64,000 nt of DNA from contig JAGWTZ010000005.1 of assembly GCA_028868695.1 (NCBI GenBank), positions 1-64,000 of the forward strand, in the 5' to 3' direction. Each line of letters starts with the position of its first letter. The stretch's first letter is position 1. This DNA is from Alphaproteobacteria bacterium. Lineage in GTDB: Bacteria; Pseudomonadota; Alphaproteobacteria; Rhizobiales; Aestuariivirgaceae. The notes beneath the pieces are model-generated. The model ran no database searches, had not been told where the DNA came from, and saw nothing but the letters and a program-made list of their open reading frames with translations. Shown in pieces: positions 56,211 to 64,000 of the stretch. The position numbers and the translations under genes are program-made.

Positions 56211-57098
56211 TCAATCCGCCACAATCGTTGCGTCGGCGAACTCGCCGCGCAGCCGCTCGCGGTGCCAGACGTAAAGCCCGCTGGCGATGATGATGGCAGC
56301 CCCCAGCAAAGTGAAATGGTCCGGCCAGTCACCAAACACGGCGATGCCGGAAAGCGTCATCCACACAATCTGGGTATAGCCGAAAGGCGCAAGCAGCGAG
56401 GCGGGGGCGAGGCGCAGCGCATGCGACATCACCAGATGAGCGAGCAGGCCGCAGGACCCCATGAGCAGCGCCACGGCCCACAGCCAGCCGAAAGGCGGCG
56501 GTGCAAAGCCCTGCGGCAGCGCCGCGCCTGAAATCGCCAGCCCCACCGCAAAAACCCAGAGCAAGCCTGTTTCCGGCGCGTCATGGAAGCCGGCGCGGCG
56601 CGTGAAGACCTGATAATTGGCCATCACAAAGGCGTTGAACAGGCTGACCAGCATCGCCGGCTGGAAACTTTCGCTGCCCGGCCGCACGATCAGCAGCATG
56701 CCACAAAAGCCAACACCCACCGCGGCCCAGCGGCGCGGCCCCACATGCTCGCCCAGCAGGAAGGGCGCCAGCGCGCAGGAGATCAAGGGTGCGGCGAAAT
56801 TGATGCTGACCACCAGGGCCAGTGGCAAATGCCCCACCGCATAGAAGTTGGCGAAGGTTGAGGAGGTGAGCAGCGCGCCGCGCAGCAGGTTCACCTTCAC
56901 ATTGCGGCTTCGCGGTGGCCATTCACGCCGCCAGGCGAGGATGGCCAGCAAGGTGGAGAGCGCAATGGCATAGCGCAGGAACACCACGGTGAAGATGGGC
57001 ACGCCATTGTGCTGCAGGAACTTGGCTGGCGCATCCACCAGCGTGCCGAAAAACACATTGGCGCAAAACAGCAGGATGCCGCGGCTGGTGTTGCTCAC
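56211..57098 (-). CDS. EamA/DMT family transporter
   Basis: A 295-residue ten-span membrane protein of the drug/metabolite transporter family. The opening ILLFCANVFFGTLVDAPAKF, the segment LPLALVVSINFAAPLISCAL and GFCGMLLIVRPGSESF are typical of the RhaT/EamA group. The second half includes LAPASLLAPFGYTQIVWMTL. The substrate is unknown. It overlaps pncA by four bases and is the third gene of glk-pncA-transporter. Confidence 0.87.
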   Translation of the reverse strand: MSNTSRGILLFCANVFFGTLVDAPAKFLQHNGVPIFTVVFLRYAIALSTLLAILAWRREWPPRSRNVKVNLLRGALLTSSTFANFYAVGHLPLALVVSINFAAPLISCALAPFLLGEHVGPRRWAAVGVGFCGMLLIVRPGSESFQPAMLVSLFNAFVMANYQVFTRRAGFHDAPETGLLWVFAVGLAISGAALPQGFAPPPFGWLWAVALLMGSCGLLAHLVMSHALRLAPASLLAPFGYTQIVWMTLSGIAVFGDWPDHFTLLGAAIIIASGLYVWHRERLRGEFADATIVAD

Positions 57099-57694
57099 GA
57101 GAGGCGGATGCCGTGCTTCACAAAGCTCTTCTTGGTGTCTTCGGCCGAGCCATCAAGATCAATGGCGCGGGTGGCGGCTTCCACCACCTCAACCTCAAAG
57201 CCCAGCTTGCGCGCATCCTCGGCGGAATAGCGCACGCAAAAATCAAAGGCGAGGCCAACAAGGCGCAAGCGCTCAAAGCCGCGCTCACGCAGATAGCCGC
57301 CAAGGCCGGTGGGCGTGAGGTGGTCATTCTCGAAAAAGGCCGAGTAGGAATCAATCGCCTTGCGGAAGCCCTTGCGGATGATGAGCTCGGCATGCGGCAC
57401 ATCCAGCGCGGCGTGGAAGGCCGCACCCTGGGTGCCGATGACGCAATGGTCCGGCCACAGGGTTTGCGGGCCATAGGCCATTTGCACCTGGGTGAAAGGG
57501 GCAGCGCCGGGGTGCTGCGAAGCGAATGAGGAATGCTGCGGCGGATGCCAATCCTGGGTGAGGATGACATGGGCATGCTCACGCGCCAGCTCATTGATCA
57601 CGGGCACAATCCTGTCACCGCCCTTCACCGCCAGCGAACCGCCGGGGCAGAAATCATTCTGCATGTCGATGATGATCAGGGCGGAAGGCTTCAT
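57095..57694 (-). CDS. pncA: Nicotinamidase/pyrazinamidase
   Basis: Deamidates nicotinamide to nicotinate for NAD salvage. 199 residues of the isochorismatase-like fold. The catalytic Asp is in LIIDMQNDFCPGGSLAV, the metal site fits ILTQDWHPPQHSSFAS and the Lys the segment RKGFRKAIDSYS. The nucleophile Cys lies in GLAFDFCVRYSAEDARKLGF. It begins nine bases after glk and probably shares its transcript. nudC at 13.9 kb is functionally related but distant. Confidence 0.93.
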   Translation of the reverse strand: MKPSALIIIDMQNDFCPGGSLAVKGGDRIVPVINELAREHAHVILTQDWHPPQHSSFASQHPGAAPFTQVQMAYGPQTLWPDHCVIGTQGAAFHAALDVPHAELIIRKGFRKAIDSYSAFFENDHLTPTGLGGYLRERGFERLRLVGLAFDFCVRYSAEDARKLGFEVEVVEAATRAIDLDGSAEDTKKSFVKHGIRLS

Positions 57695-57703
57695 GGCTGC
57701 ACC

Positions 57704-58648
57704 TCAGGGCGCATTCAGGGCAGCGGCACACCCCTTGAAGGCGGGGAAGGGATCGGTGATCACAAACAGCGGCATGTGCTTCATCACTTCCGAAAGCCGG
57801 CCCTTTTCCTCGAACACCGCGCGGTATTGCGGGGCCTTGAGTTTTTCCGCCAGCGAAGGGGCAATGCCGCCCGCGAGATAGACGCCGCCGCGGGCCTGCA
57901 GGGCCATGGCCATGTCGCCTGCAAGGCGCATCAGGAAGGTCATGAAATGGTCGAGTGTCTTGACGGCCGCCGGGTCGGTTCCCGCAAGGCCGGCCTTCAT
58001 CACCTGTTCGGGCGATTGTTGCACGGGCGTTGCCGCCACGGCCTTGTACAGCGCAAAGAGGCCGGGGCCTGTCAGCACATCCTCCACCTCGGCGAACTTG
58101 TCCTTGCCCATGATCTTGTCTTTCAGGGCCAGTTCCTCGGCGGTCTTGACCGGCAGGGTCACATGGCCGCCTTCGCCGGGAATGGGCATCCAGCCGCCGC
58201 CCGGCAGCGGCGCCAAAGTGGCCATGCCAAGGCCGGTGCCGGGGCCCAGAACCACCTTGGTCATCGGCTGGGCCTTCACTTCGCCGCCAAGCTGCACCAG
58301 GTCTGCCGCCGCGATGTGCGGCAGGCTCCAGGCCAGGGCCTCGAAATCATTGAGCAGGCGGAAGCGCCTGGCATGGGCCGCCTGGCGCAGGCTTTCGGCC
58401 GAAAAGGTCCAGGCCCGGTTGGTCAGGGTGATTTGTTCACGGTCCACCGGGGCGGCCACGTCCACCGCCGCGGCGGCCAGTTCGGTGATGCCGCGCTTGC
58501 CGAGATAGGCCGAAATCGCCGCTTCCAGGCCGGGGAAATTGTCGTTCTTGAGAACCTCAACATCACGCACGGCCATGCTGCCCAATTCCAGAACGCCAAA
58601 GCGCGAATTGGTGCCGCCAATATCGCCCACAAGTGCCAGTTTTGTCAT
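57704..58648 (-). CDS. glk: Glucokinase
   Basis: Phosphorylates glucose to glucose-6-phosphate, the entry point to the Entner-Doudoroff genes at 61-64 kb. 314 residues of the bacterial Glk family (not ROK). LALVGDIGGTNSRFGVLEL is the phosphate-binding start, RFRLLNDFEALAWSLPHI and VVLGPGTGLGMATL follow, and GEGGHVTL is the sugar-binding segment; VYLAGGIAPSLAEKLK is near the end. ATG 58648 gives the conserved start; the longer frame would overlap the leader of divergent prfC. Confidence 0.94.
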   Translation of the reverse strand: MTKLALVGDIGGTNSRFGVLELGSMAVRDVEVLKNDNFPGLEAAISAYLGKRGITELAAAAVDVAAPVDREQITLTNRAWTFSAESLRQAAHARRFRLLNDFEALAWSLPHIAAADLVQLGGEVKAQPMTKVVLGPGTGLGMATLAPLPGGGWMPIPGEGGHVTLPVKTAEELALKDKIMGKDKFAEVEDVLTGPGLFALYKAVAATPVQQSPEQVMKAGLAGTDPAAVKTLDHFMTFLMRLAGDMAMALQARGGVYLAGGIAPSLAEKLKAPQYRAVFEEKGRLSEVMKHMPLFVITDPFPAFKGCAAALNAP

Positions 58649-58733
58649 GGCCAAGGTGTGCCACAGCTGGCCCTTTTGGGCAAGGCAGAAGCCTTTACTC
58701 CCCCCTTCCCGACCGCTATTGCCAGCGCCAACC

Positions 58734-60305
58734 ATGGCTGACATTCAAACTGAATCCCAACGGCGGCGCACCTTCGCCATCATCTCGCACCCTGACGCGG
58801 GCAAAACCACGCTCACTGAAAAGCTGCTGCTGTTCGGCGGCGCCATCCAGCTGGCGGGCCAGGTGCGCGCCAAGGGCGACAGGCGGCGCACACGGTCTGA
58901 CTGGATGGCCATCGAGCGGGCGCGCGGCATTTCCGTGGTCACCTCGGTGATGACCTTCGAATACAACAATGTGGTGTTCAACCTTTTGGATACGCCGGGC
59001 CACGAGGACTTCTCCGAAGACACCTACCGCACGCTGACGGCGGTGGACGCCGCGGTGATGGTGATCGACGGCGCCAAAGGCATTGAAGACCGCACGCGCA
59101 AGCTGTTTGAAATCTGCCGCTTGCGCGACATTCCCATCATCACCTTCATCAACAAGTTTGACCGCGAGGCGCAGGAACCGCTGGCCCTGCTCGACGAGAT
59201 CGAGAAGGGCCTGGCGCTCACTGTCGTTCCCATGGTCTGGCCCATCGGCATCGGCAAGACCTTTGCCGGCACCTATGACCTCATTCACCACAGGGTGCGC
59301 CGCGTGGATGAAGACCCGGCCGGCGTTGCCGTTTCCGGGCCGGGGGACAAGCTGATCGATGAGATCCTGCCGCAGGGGGCCGCACATTTCCGCGAGGAGA
59401 TTGAGCTGCAAAGCATGGCCGGGCACAGCTTTGACCAGACGGCCTTCCTCGAGGGCCATCTCAGCCCGGTGTTTTTCGGTTCGGCGATCAAGAATTTCGG
59501 CGTGCGCGACTTGCTCGACGCGCTCATCGCCTATGCGCCCAGCCCGCGCGACCAGAAGGCCAGGCAACGGGTGGTCAAGGCCACCGAGCCCAAGCTCACC
59601 GGCGTGGTGTTCAAGATCCAGGCCAACATGGACCCCAACCACCGCGACCGCATCGCCTTCATGCGCGTGTGCTCCGGCAAGCTGACGCGTGGCATGAAGA
59701 CCAAGATCGTGCGCACCGGCAAGCAGCTGGCGCTGAACGCGCCGCAATTCTTCTTTGCGCAGGACCGTTCGCTGGCCGAAGAAGCCTTTGCGGGCGATGT
59801 GGTGGGCATTCCCAACCATGGCGTGCTGCGCATCGGCGACACGCTGAGCGAGGGCGAGGACGTGGTGTTCACCGGCGTTCCAAGCTTCGCCCCGGAAATC
59901 CTGCGCCGGGTGCGGCTGGGAGACCCGATGAAGGCCAAGAAGCTGAAATCGGCGCTGGAAGAGCTGGCCGAAGAAGGTGTCGTTCAGCTGTTCACGCCGA
60001 TTGACGGCTCCGGCGCCATCGTGGGCGTGGTGGGCGCGCTGCAGCTTGACGTGCTGGCCGACCGGCTGGAGCATGAATATGGCGTTCCGGCCTCCTTCGA
60101 GACCACGCGCTTTGAAATCCTGCGCTGGATCACCGCGCCCGATTCCCGCACGCTGGAAGGCTTTGTCGACTCCAACAAGTCCGGCATTGCCCATGACCTT
60201 GACGGCGCGCCGGTTTTCATGGCCTCCTCGGCTTTCAACCTGAACTATGCGCTGGAGCGGGCGCCCGGCATTGCCGCGGCCACCATCAAGGAAATTCACG
60301 CATGA
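58734..60305 (+). CDS. prfC: Peptide chain release factor 3
   Basis: GTPase that recycles RF1 and RF2 after termination. 523 residues, normal for RF3. G1 is ISHPDAGKTTLTEKLLLFGG, followed by GQVRAKGDRRRTRSDWMAIE with RGISVVTSVM (G2); DTPGHEDFSEDTYR is G3 and FINKFDREAQEP is G4. The tail GALQLDVLADRLEHEYGVP is conserved in RF3 and distinguishes it from EF-G. ATG 58734 is chosen because the frame upstream shadows glk. A DUF599 gene overlaps its stop by four bases. Confidence 0.95.
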   Translation: MADIQTESQRRRTFAIISHPDAGKTTLTEKLLLFGGAIQLAGQVRAKGDRRRTRSDWMAIERARGISVVTSVMTFEYNNVVFNLLDTPGHEDFSEDTYRTLTAVDAAVMVIDGAKGIEDRTRKLFEICRLRDIPIITFINKFDREAQEPLALLDEIEKGLALTVVPMVWPIGIGKTFAGTYDLIHHRVRRVDEDPAGVAVSGPGDKLIDEILPQGAAHFREEIELQSMAGHSFDQTAFLEGHLSPVFFGSAIKNFGVRDLLDALIAYAPSPRDQKARQRVVKATEPKLTGVVFKIQANMDPNHRDRIAFMRVCSGKLTRGMKTKIVRTGKQLALNAPQFFFAQDRSLAEEAFAGDVVGIPNHGVLRIGDTLSEGEDVVFTGVPSFAPEILRRVRLGDPMKAKKLKSALEELAEEGVVQLFTPIDGSGAIVGVVGALQLDVLADRLEHEYGVPASFETTRFEILRWITAPDSRTLEGFVDSNKSGIAHDLDGAPVFMASSAFNLNYALERAPGIAAATIKEIHA

Positions 60306-61027
60306 GCATAGCCGAGATGCCCTATGATTTTGACCTGCTGCATTTCACGGCGGTGGGCCTGATCTTCGTGATGTGGTGGCTTTACGGGCCGGTGCTGCGG
60401 CTTCTCGGGCGCGGCACGCTGAATGCGCAGCTGCATGTGGTGCGCCTCAAATGGATGATGATGATGATCAACGCGCGCCGCGAAAACCGCGTGTTTGACG
60501 CCATCATGCTGGGGCAGATTTCAAGCTCGATGAGCTATTTCGGCTCGGCCACGCTGATCGTTCTTGCCGGGCTTGTGGGCACGCTGGCCTCGATCAACCA
60601 TGTGCATGCCTCGCTCACCCAGATGGCGTTTTTCCCGGCGGTCAGCCTTGGCATGTTCACCATCTATTTCACGGCGCTCACGGTGATGATGGCGGTGTGC
60701 TTCTTCGCCTTCACCTACGGCCTGCGCAAGATGGCCTATACGCTGGCGCTGATCGGCGGGCTGGATGATGCGCCCGCCGCCACGCCGCAGGCGCAGGTGA
60801 TGATTGCGCAAACCGCCACGGTTCTCACCGAGGCGGTGAAGAGCATGAACAACGGCATCCGCGGCTATTATTTCGCGGTGGCCGGGCTGTTCCTGTTTGC
60901 CGGGCCGTTTGTGTCGATCATCGCCACGCTGCTGTTCAGCTTCATGCTCTATTACCGGCAGGGGCTTTCCACCGAAGCACTGGCCATCGAACGCTATGTG
61001 AAGGCGCTGCGCGAAGAGCAGAAGTGA
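60302..61027 (+). CDS. DUF599 family membrane protein
   Basis: A 241-residue protein with about four membrane segments: LLHFTAVGLIFVMWWLYGPV, FGSATLIVLAGLVGTLASI, FTIYFTALTVMMAVCFFAFT and YYFAVAGLFLFAGPFVSIIA. RRENRVFDAIMLGQISSSMS matches the DUF599 family, whose function is unknown. The ATGA overlap with prfC suggests co-translation, but no link to termination is known. It is convergent with eda. Confidence 0.82.
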   Translation: MSIAEMPYDFDLLHFTAVGLIFVMWWLYGPVLRLLGRGTLNAQLHVVRLKWMMMMINARRENRVFDAIMLGQISSSMSYFGSATLIVLAGLVGTLASINHVHASLTQMAFFPAVSLGMFTIYFTALTVMMAVCFFAFTYGLRKMAYTLALIGGLDDAPAATPQAQVMIAQTATVLTEAVKSMNNGIRGYYFAVAGLFLFAGPFVSIIATLLFSFMLYYRQGLSTEALAIERYVKALREEQK

Positions 61028-61033
61028 AAGCCT

Positions 61034-61678
61034 TCAGCGCTGGCGCAGGCCTGCCGCCTCGCGCGCCAGCTTTTCAATCTCGTCCCACTTGCCTTCATTC
61101 ACCATGGCCTTGGGCGCCATCCAGGAGCCGCCCAGCGTGATCACATTGGCCAGCTTCAGATAGCTGGGCGCCAGCGCTGGCGTGATGCCGCCGGTGGGGC
61201 AGAACTTGATGCGCGGCAGAACCGTGGAGAGCGAGTTCAGATAGGGCGCGCCGCCCTTCTGCTCGGCGGGGAAGAATTTCTGCAGTTCATAGCCATGCTC
61301 CAGAAGCTTCATGGCTTCGGATGGCGAGGCCGAGGCCGGCAGCAGGGCGATCTTCTCATCCTTGGCAGCCTTCAGCAACTTGTCGGTGCAGCCCGGCGAG
61401 ACGGCGAACACGCAGCCCGCCTTTTCCGAGGCCTTGAGCTGCCTTGCATCCAGCACGGTGCCGGAGCCCACAATGGCGCCTTCCACCTCATTCACGATGG
61501 CCTTGATGCACTCCAGCGCGGCTGCCGTGCGCAGGGTGATTTCGAGCACCGGCAAGCCGCCCTCCACCAGCGCGCGGGCCAGCGGCACGGCATCCTTCAG
61601 GTTCTCAATGACCATTACCGGAACGACCGGGGCTTTCTTCAAGTTGGCCTCCAGGCCCTTCTGCGGGTTCTTGCTCAT
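61034..61678 (-). CDS. eda: KDPG/KHG aldolase
   Basis: Cleaves 2-keto-3-deoxy-6-phosphogluconate to pyruvate and glyceraldehyde-3-phosphate, the last step of the Entner-Doudoroff pathway. 214 residues. VPVMVIENLKDAVPLARALV opens the barrel; GLPVLEITLRTAAALECIKA holds the catalytic Glu, AVSPGCTDKLLKAA the region near the Schiff base, and FFPAEQKGGAPYLNSLS the phosphate loop with its Lys. FCPTGGITPALAPSYLKL is typical. It follows edd with a 96-base gap that contains part of a CGTCATTCCCGC-type repeat (near 61719-61736). Confidence 0.94.
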   Translation of the reverse strand: MSKNPQKGLEANLKKAPVVPVMVIENLKDAVPLARALVEGGLPVLEITLRTAAALECIKAIVNEVEGAIVGSGTVLDARQLKASEKAGCVFAVSPGCTDKLLKAAKDEKIALLPASASPSEAMKLLEHGYELQKFFPAEQKGGAPYLNSLSTVLPRIKFCPTGGITPALAPSYLKLANVITLGGSWMAPKAMVNEGKWDEIEKLAREAAGLRQR

Positions 61679-61774
61679 TCACCAGTTCCTTCCATCAAGC
61701 TTCAATCACATCAATTGCGTTCTGCGGGAATGACGGCAAGAGGTGCGTCCCATGGCGTCCCGCGTGAGAGGCTA

Positions 61775-63592
61775 TCAAGCGCCAAACACCGTGGCGCCGT
61801 GGTCGGCGGGGCCGGCGTGGTGGCGGAACAGCTTGAACAGCTCACGGCCCACGCCCTCCTCATTCACGCTCAAATCCTTGTGGGCCAGTGGGCGCGCCGC
61901 AAAGTGCTTGGGGTCCACCAGCACCTTGATCACACCCTTGTCGCAATCCAGCCGGATCACATCGCCATCGCGCAGCCGGGCGATGGGGCCGCCGTCTGCC
62001 GCCTCCGGCGTCACGTGAATGGCGGCCGGCACCTTGCCCGAAGCGCCAGACATGCGGCCATCGGTGATCAGCGCCACCTTGAAGCCCAGATCCTGCAGCA
62101 CTGCCAAAGGCGGCGTCATGCGGTGCAGCTCGGGCATGCCATTGGCCTTGGGGCCCTGGAAGCGCACCACGGCCACCACATCCTTGTGCAGTTCGCCGCG
62201 CTTGAAGGCCTCGCCCAGTTCTTCCTGGGAATGGAACACGCGGCAGGGCGCCTCGATCACGTGCCGGTCGGCCGGGATGGAGGAAGACTTGATCACCGCC
62301 CGGCCCAGCACGCCTTCGAGCACATTGAGGCCGCCGGTCTGCTGGAACGGCTCGGCCACGCCGCGCAACACCGATGTGTCATGCGATGTGGTTTCGGCGG
62401 GCTTCCAATCCAGCTCGCCGTCCTTCAGCACAGGCTCCACGGTATAGGCCGAGAGGCCCTGGCCCATGATGGTGGTGACATCCTCATGCAACAGGCCGGC
62501 TTTCAGCAATTCGCCAATCAGCAAGCCCATGCCGCCGGCGGCGTGGAAGTGGTTCACATCGGCCTTGCCATTGGGATAGATGCGGGTGAGCAGCGGCACG
62601 GCGGCGGAAAGATCAGCGATGTCATCCCATGTCAGGTGGATGCCGGCCGCAGCCGCCATGGCCACCAGATGCATGGTGTGGTTGGTGGAGCCGCCGGTGG
62701 CCAACAGGCCCACCACGCCGTTCACCACCGCCTTCTCATCATAGATCTTGCCGATCGGCGTATAGCGGTTGCCCAGCGTTGAAATGGCCAGCGCCTGCTT
62801 GGCCGAGGCCTTGGTGATGGCATCGCGCAGCGCCGTGCCGGGGTTCACGAAGGTCGAGCCCGGCAGGTGCAGGCCCATGATTTCCATCAGCATCTGGTTG
62901 GAATTGGCGGTGCCGTAGAAGGTGCAGGTGCCGGGGCCGTGATAGGCTTGGGATTCGGCTTCGAGAAGCGCCTCCCGGCCCACCTTGCCCTGGGCATAGA
63001 GCATGCGCACCTTGGATTTCTCATCATTGGAAAGGCCAGAGGTCATCGGCCCCGCTGGCACGAAAACCGAAGGCAAGTGCCCGAAGGTAAGCGCCCCGAT
63101 GATCAGGCCCGGCACGATCTTGTCGCATACGCCGAGATAGACCGCGGCATCAAACATCTGGTGCGACAGGGCGACAGCGGTGGACATGGCGATGATGTCG
63201 CGGCTGAACAGCGAAAGCTCCATGCCGGTTTCGCCCTGGGTCACGCCATCGCACATGGCGGGCACGCCGCCGGCCACCTGCGCTGTTCCGCCCGCCTCGC
63301 GCGCCGCGGCGCGGATCAGCTCGGGGTAGAACTCGAAAGGCTGGTGGGCCGAGAGCATGTCGTTGTAGCTGGTGATGATGCCGAGGTTCGGCGCATCGCT
63401 GTTGCGAAGCGCGTCCTTGTCATGGGCGTTGCAGGCGGCAAAGCCATGGGCCAGGTTGGCGCAGCCCAGCGCCTTGCGCTTTGGCTTGCCATCATGCGCC
63501 TTGGCGATCTTGTCGAGATAGCGGGCGCGGCTTTCGGCGCTGCGCTTGATGATGGCCTCAGTGACGGCGGCGATGGATTTTTGCACGGACAT
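61775..63592 (-). CDS. edd: Phosphogluconate dehydratase
   Basis: Dehydrates 6-phosphogluconate to KDPG; IlvD/Edd family with an iron-sulfur cluster, 605 residues as expected for Edd. [20 protein letters not shown] and [20 protein letters not shown] include the first cluster Cys, [15 protein letters not shown] the second, and [19 protein letters not shown] the third; [20 protein letters not shown] and [20 protein letters not shown] are also diagnostic. The ATG at 63592 begins [20 protein letters not shown]. It lies between pgl and eda in the same orientation. Confidence 0.95.
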   Translation of the reverse strand: MSVQKSIAAVTEAIIKRSAESRARYLDKIAKAHDGKPKRKALGCANLAHGFAACNAHDKDALRNSDAPNLGIITSYNDMLSAHQPFEFYPELIRAAAREAGGTAQVAGGVPAMCDGVTQGETGMELSLFSRDIIAMSTAVALSHQMFDAAVYLGVCDKIVPGLIIGALTFGHLPSVFVPAGPMTSGLSNDEKSKVRMLYAQGKVGREALLEAESQAYHGPGTCTFYGTANSNQMLMEIMGLHLPGSTFVNPGTALRDAITKASAKQALAISTLGNRYTPIGKIYDEKAVVNGVVGLLATGGSTNHTMHLVAMAAAAGIHLTWDDIADLSAAVPLLTRIYPNGKADVNHFHAAGGMGLLIGELLKAGLLHEDVTTIMGQGLSAYTVEPVLKDGELDWKPAETTSHDTSVLRGVAEPFQQTGGLNVLEGVLGRAVIKSSSIPADRHVIEAPCRVFHSQEELGEAFKRGELHKDVVAVVRFQGPKANGMPELHRMTPPLAVLQDLGFKVALITDGRMSGASGKVPAAIHVTPEAADGGPIARLRDGDVIRLDCDKGVIKVLVDPKHFAARPLAHKDLSVNEEGVGRELFKLFRHHAGPADHGATVFGA

Positions 63593-63618
63593 TGTTCTGA
63601 TCTCACTTGTGGAAAAGA

Positions 63619-63740
63619 GCCCTCACCCGCCCTTCGGGCACCCTCTCCCACGCGTGCCGCGCAGGCGAGGGGCGCTGTCACTTCGCCCTTCTCCCATTCG
63701 AAGGATGGGAGAAGGTGGCCGAAGGCCGGATGAGGGCCCT
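63619..63740. repeat. Palindromic repeat, GCCCTCACCCGC family
   Basis: Starts gagccctcacccgcccttcg and ends ggccggatgagggccc, with cttctcccattcgaaggatgggagaag in the middle. It separates pgl from edd. Confidence 0.8.
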
Positions 63741-63754
63741 TGGTTCAACATGAA

Positions 63755-64000
63755 CTAGGGGCACCAATAAGTCTCAACTTGATGGCCGGATTGCAGGACG
63801 CTGCGCACCGGCATCTCCAAAACATCATTTCCAGCCTGCGCCTTTTCCAGCGTGGCCGCCTTGTCGGCGCCCTGGATGTGCAGGATGATTTCCTTCGCTG
63901 CCAGCAGCTTGCGCAGGGAGAAAGTCAGGCGCGGCTCACCCGCGCCGGGGGCGGAAATGGCCAGCAGCGGCGGGGCGGTGGGTGACAGGGCCTCGGCCAG
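63755..64000 (-). CDS. pgl: 6-phosphogluconolactonase, C-terminal part (5' end outside window)
   Basis: Reading the minus strand inward from the window edge gives 81 residues ending at a TAG at 63755-63757: LTFSLRKLLAAKEIILHIQG, then GADKAATLEKAQAG and a final ETYWCP. This matches the C-terminus of SugarP isomerase-type 6-phosphogluconolactonases (DevB/Pgl), which hydrolyse the lactone made by glucose-6-phosphate dehydrogenase. The start lies outside the window. Its position before edd and eda completes the Entner-Doudoroff set; zwf is expected further upstream. Confidence 0.85.
   Translation of the reverse strand: MAEALSPTAPPLLAISAPGAGEPRLTFSLRKLLAAKEIILHIQGADKAATLEKAQAGNDVLEMPVRSVLQSGHQVETYWCP

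Overview
The window looks like chromosomal DNA of a GC-rich (by eye about 63% G+C) free-living alphaproteobacterium, most likely Hyphomicrobiales or a close relative. The pointers are a GcrA cell-cycle regulator, a PodJ-type polarity protein, a class I lysyl-tRNA synthetase, DUF1150, a ChoXWV-type choline transporter, ligase-associated helicase/PdeM DNA-repair genes, and an rpsT-dnaA-dnaN-recF-gyrB neighbourhood. This is inference from gene content; I could not run a database search.

Layout. 1-5.0 kb: 3' end of rpe, two hydrolases, a PaiB-like flavin-binding protein and an L,D-transpeptidase. 5.0-9.7 kb: gcrA divergent from argD-argF, then hslO and a YccF membrane protein. 9.9-13.9 kb (minus strand): a xylose operon, xylB-xylA plus a TIM-barrel sugar isomerase-like gene. 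13.9-18.3 kb: nudC divergent from a 1119-residue PodJ-like protein. 18.3-26.2 kb: helicase/PdeM pair, MATE exporter, flavin reductase and a DinG/XPD-like helicase. 26.3-29.8 kb: dienelactone hydrolase, a lower-GC GIY-YIG-like orphan, class I lysS, DUF1150. 29.9-38.8 kb: a nucleoside uptake and salvage operon (BMP-type binding protein, ABC ATPase, two permeases, cdd, PNP, deoA, deoB) with a DUF559 nuclease gene inserted in it. 39.0-42.1 kb (minus): choXWV. 42.3-46.1 kb: a Gfo/Idh oxidoreductase, a higBA toxin-antitoxin pair bracketed by copies of the 3' end of a fructokinase-like gene, a cupin and rpsT. 46.2-53.5 kb: dnaA, dnaN, a second DUF559 gene, recF, gyrB. 53.6-61.0 kb: two DMT transporters, an aldehyde dehydrogenase, pncA, glk, prfC, a DUF599 protein. 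61.0-64.0 kb (minus): eda, edd and the 3' end of pgl.

How the genes work together. Sugar catabolism centres on the Entner-Doudoroff route (glk, pgl, edd, eda) fed by xylose isomerisation (xylA, xylB, rpe) and a fructokinase-like ROK kinase. The nucleoside operon links import to deamination, phosphorolysis and conversion of pentose-1-phosphate to pentose-5-phosphate. The cell-cycle signals are coherent: a perfect CtrA half-site pair lies upstream of gcrA and a near-perfect one upstream of podJ, both with GANTC sites close by.

Most gaps between genes carry palindromic repeats of at least three kinds. Several of them supply the ribosome-binding purine tract of the next gene, or run into coding sequence. 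The two features most worth following up are the DUF559 gene flanked by inverted repeat copies inside the nucleoside operon, and the three copies of a kinase gene tail around higBA with a residual higA fragment. I recognised no rRNA, tRNA, CRISPR array, prophage or insertion sequence.
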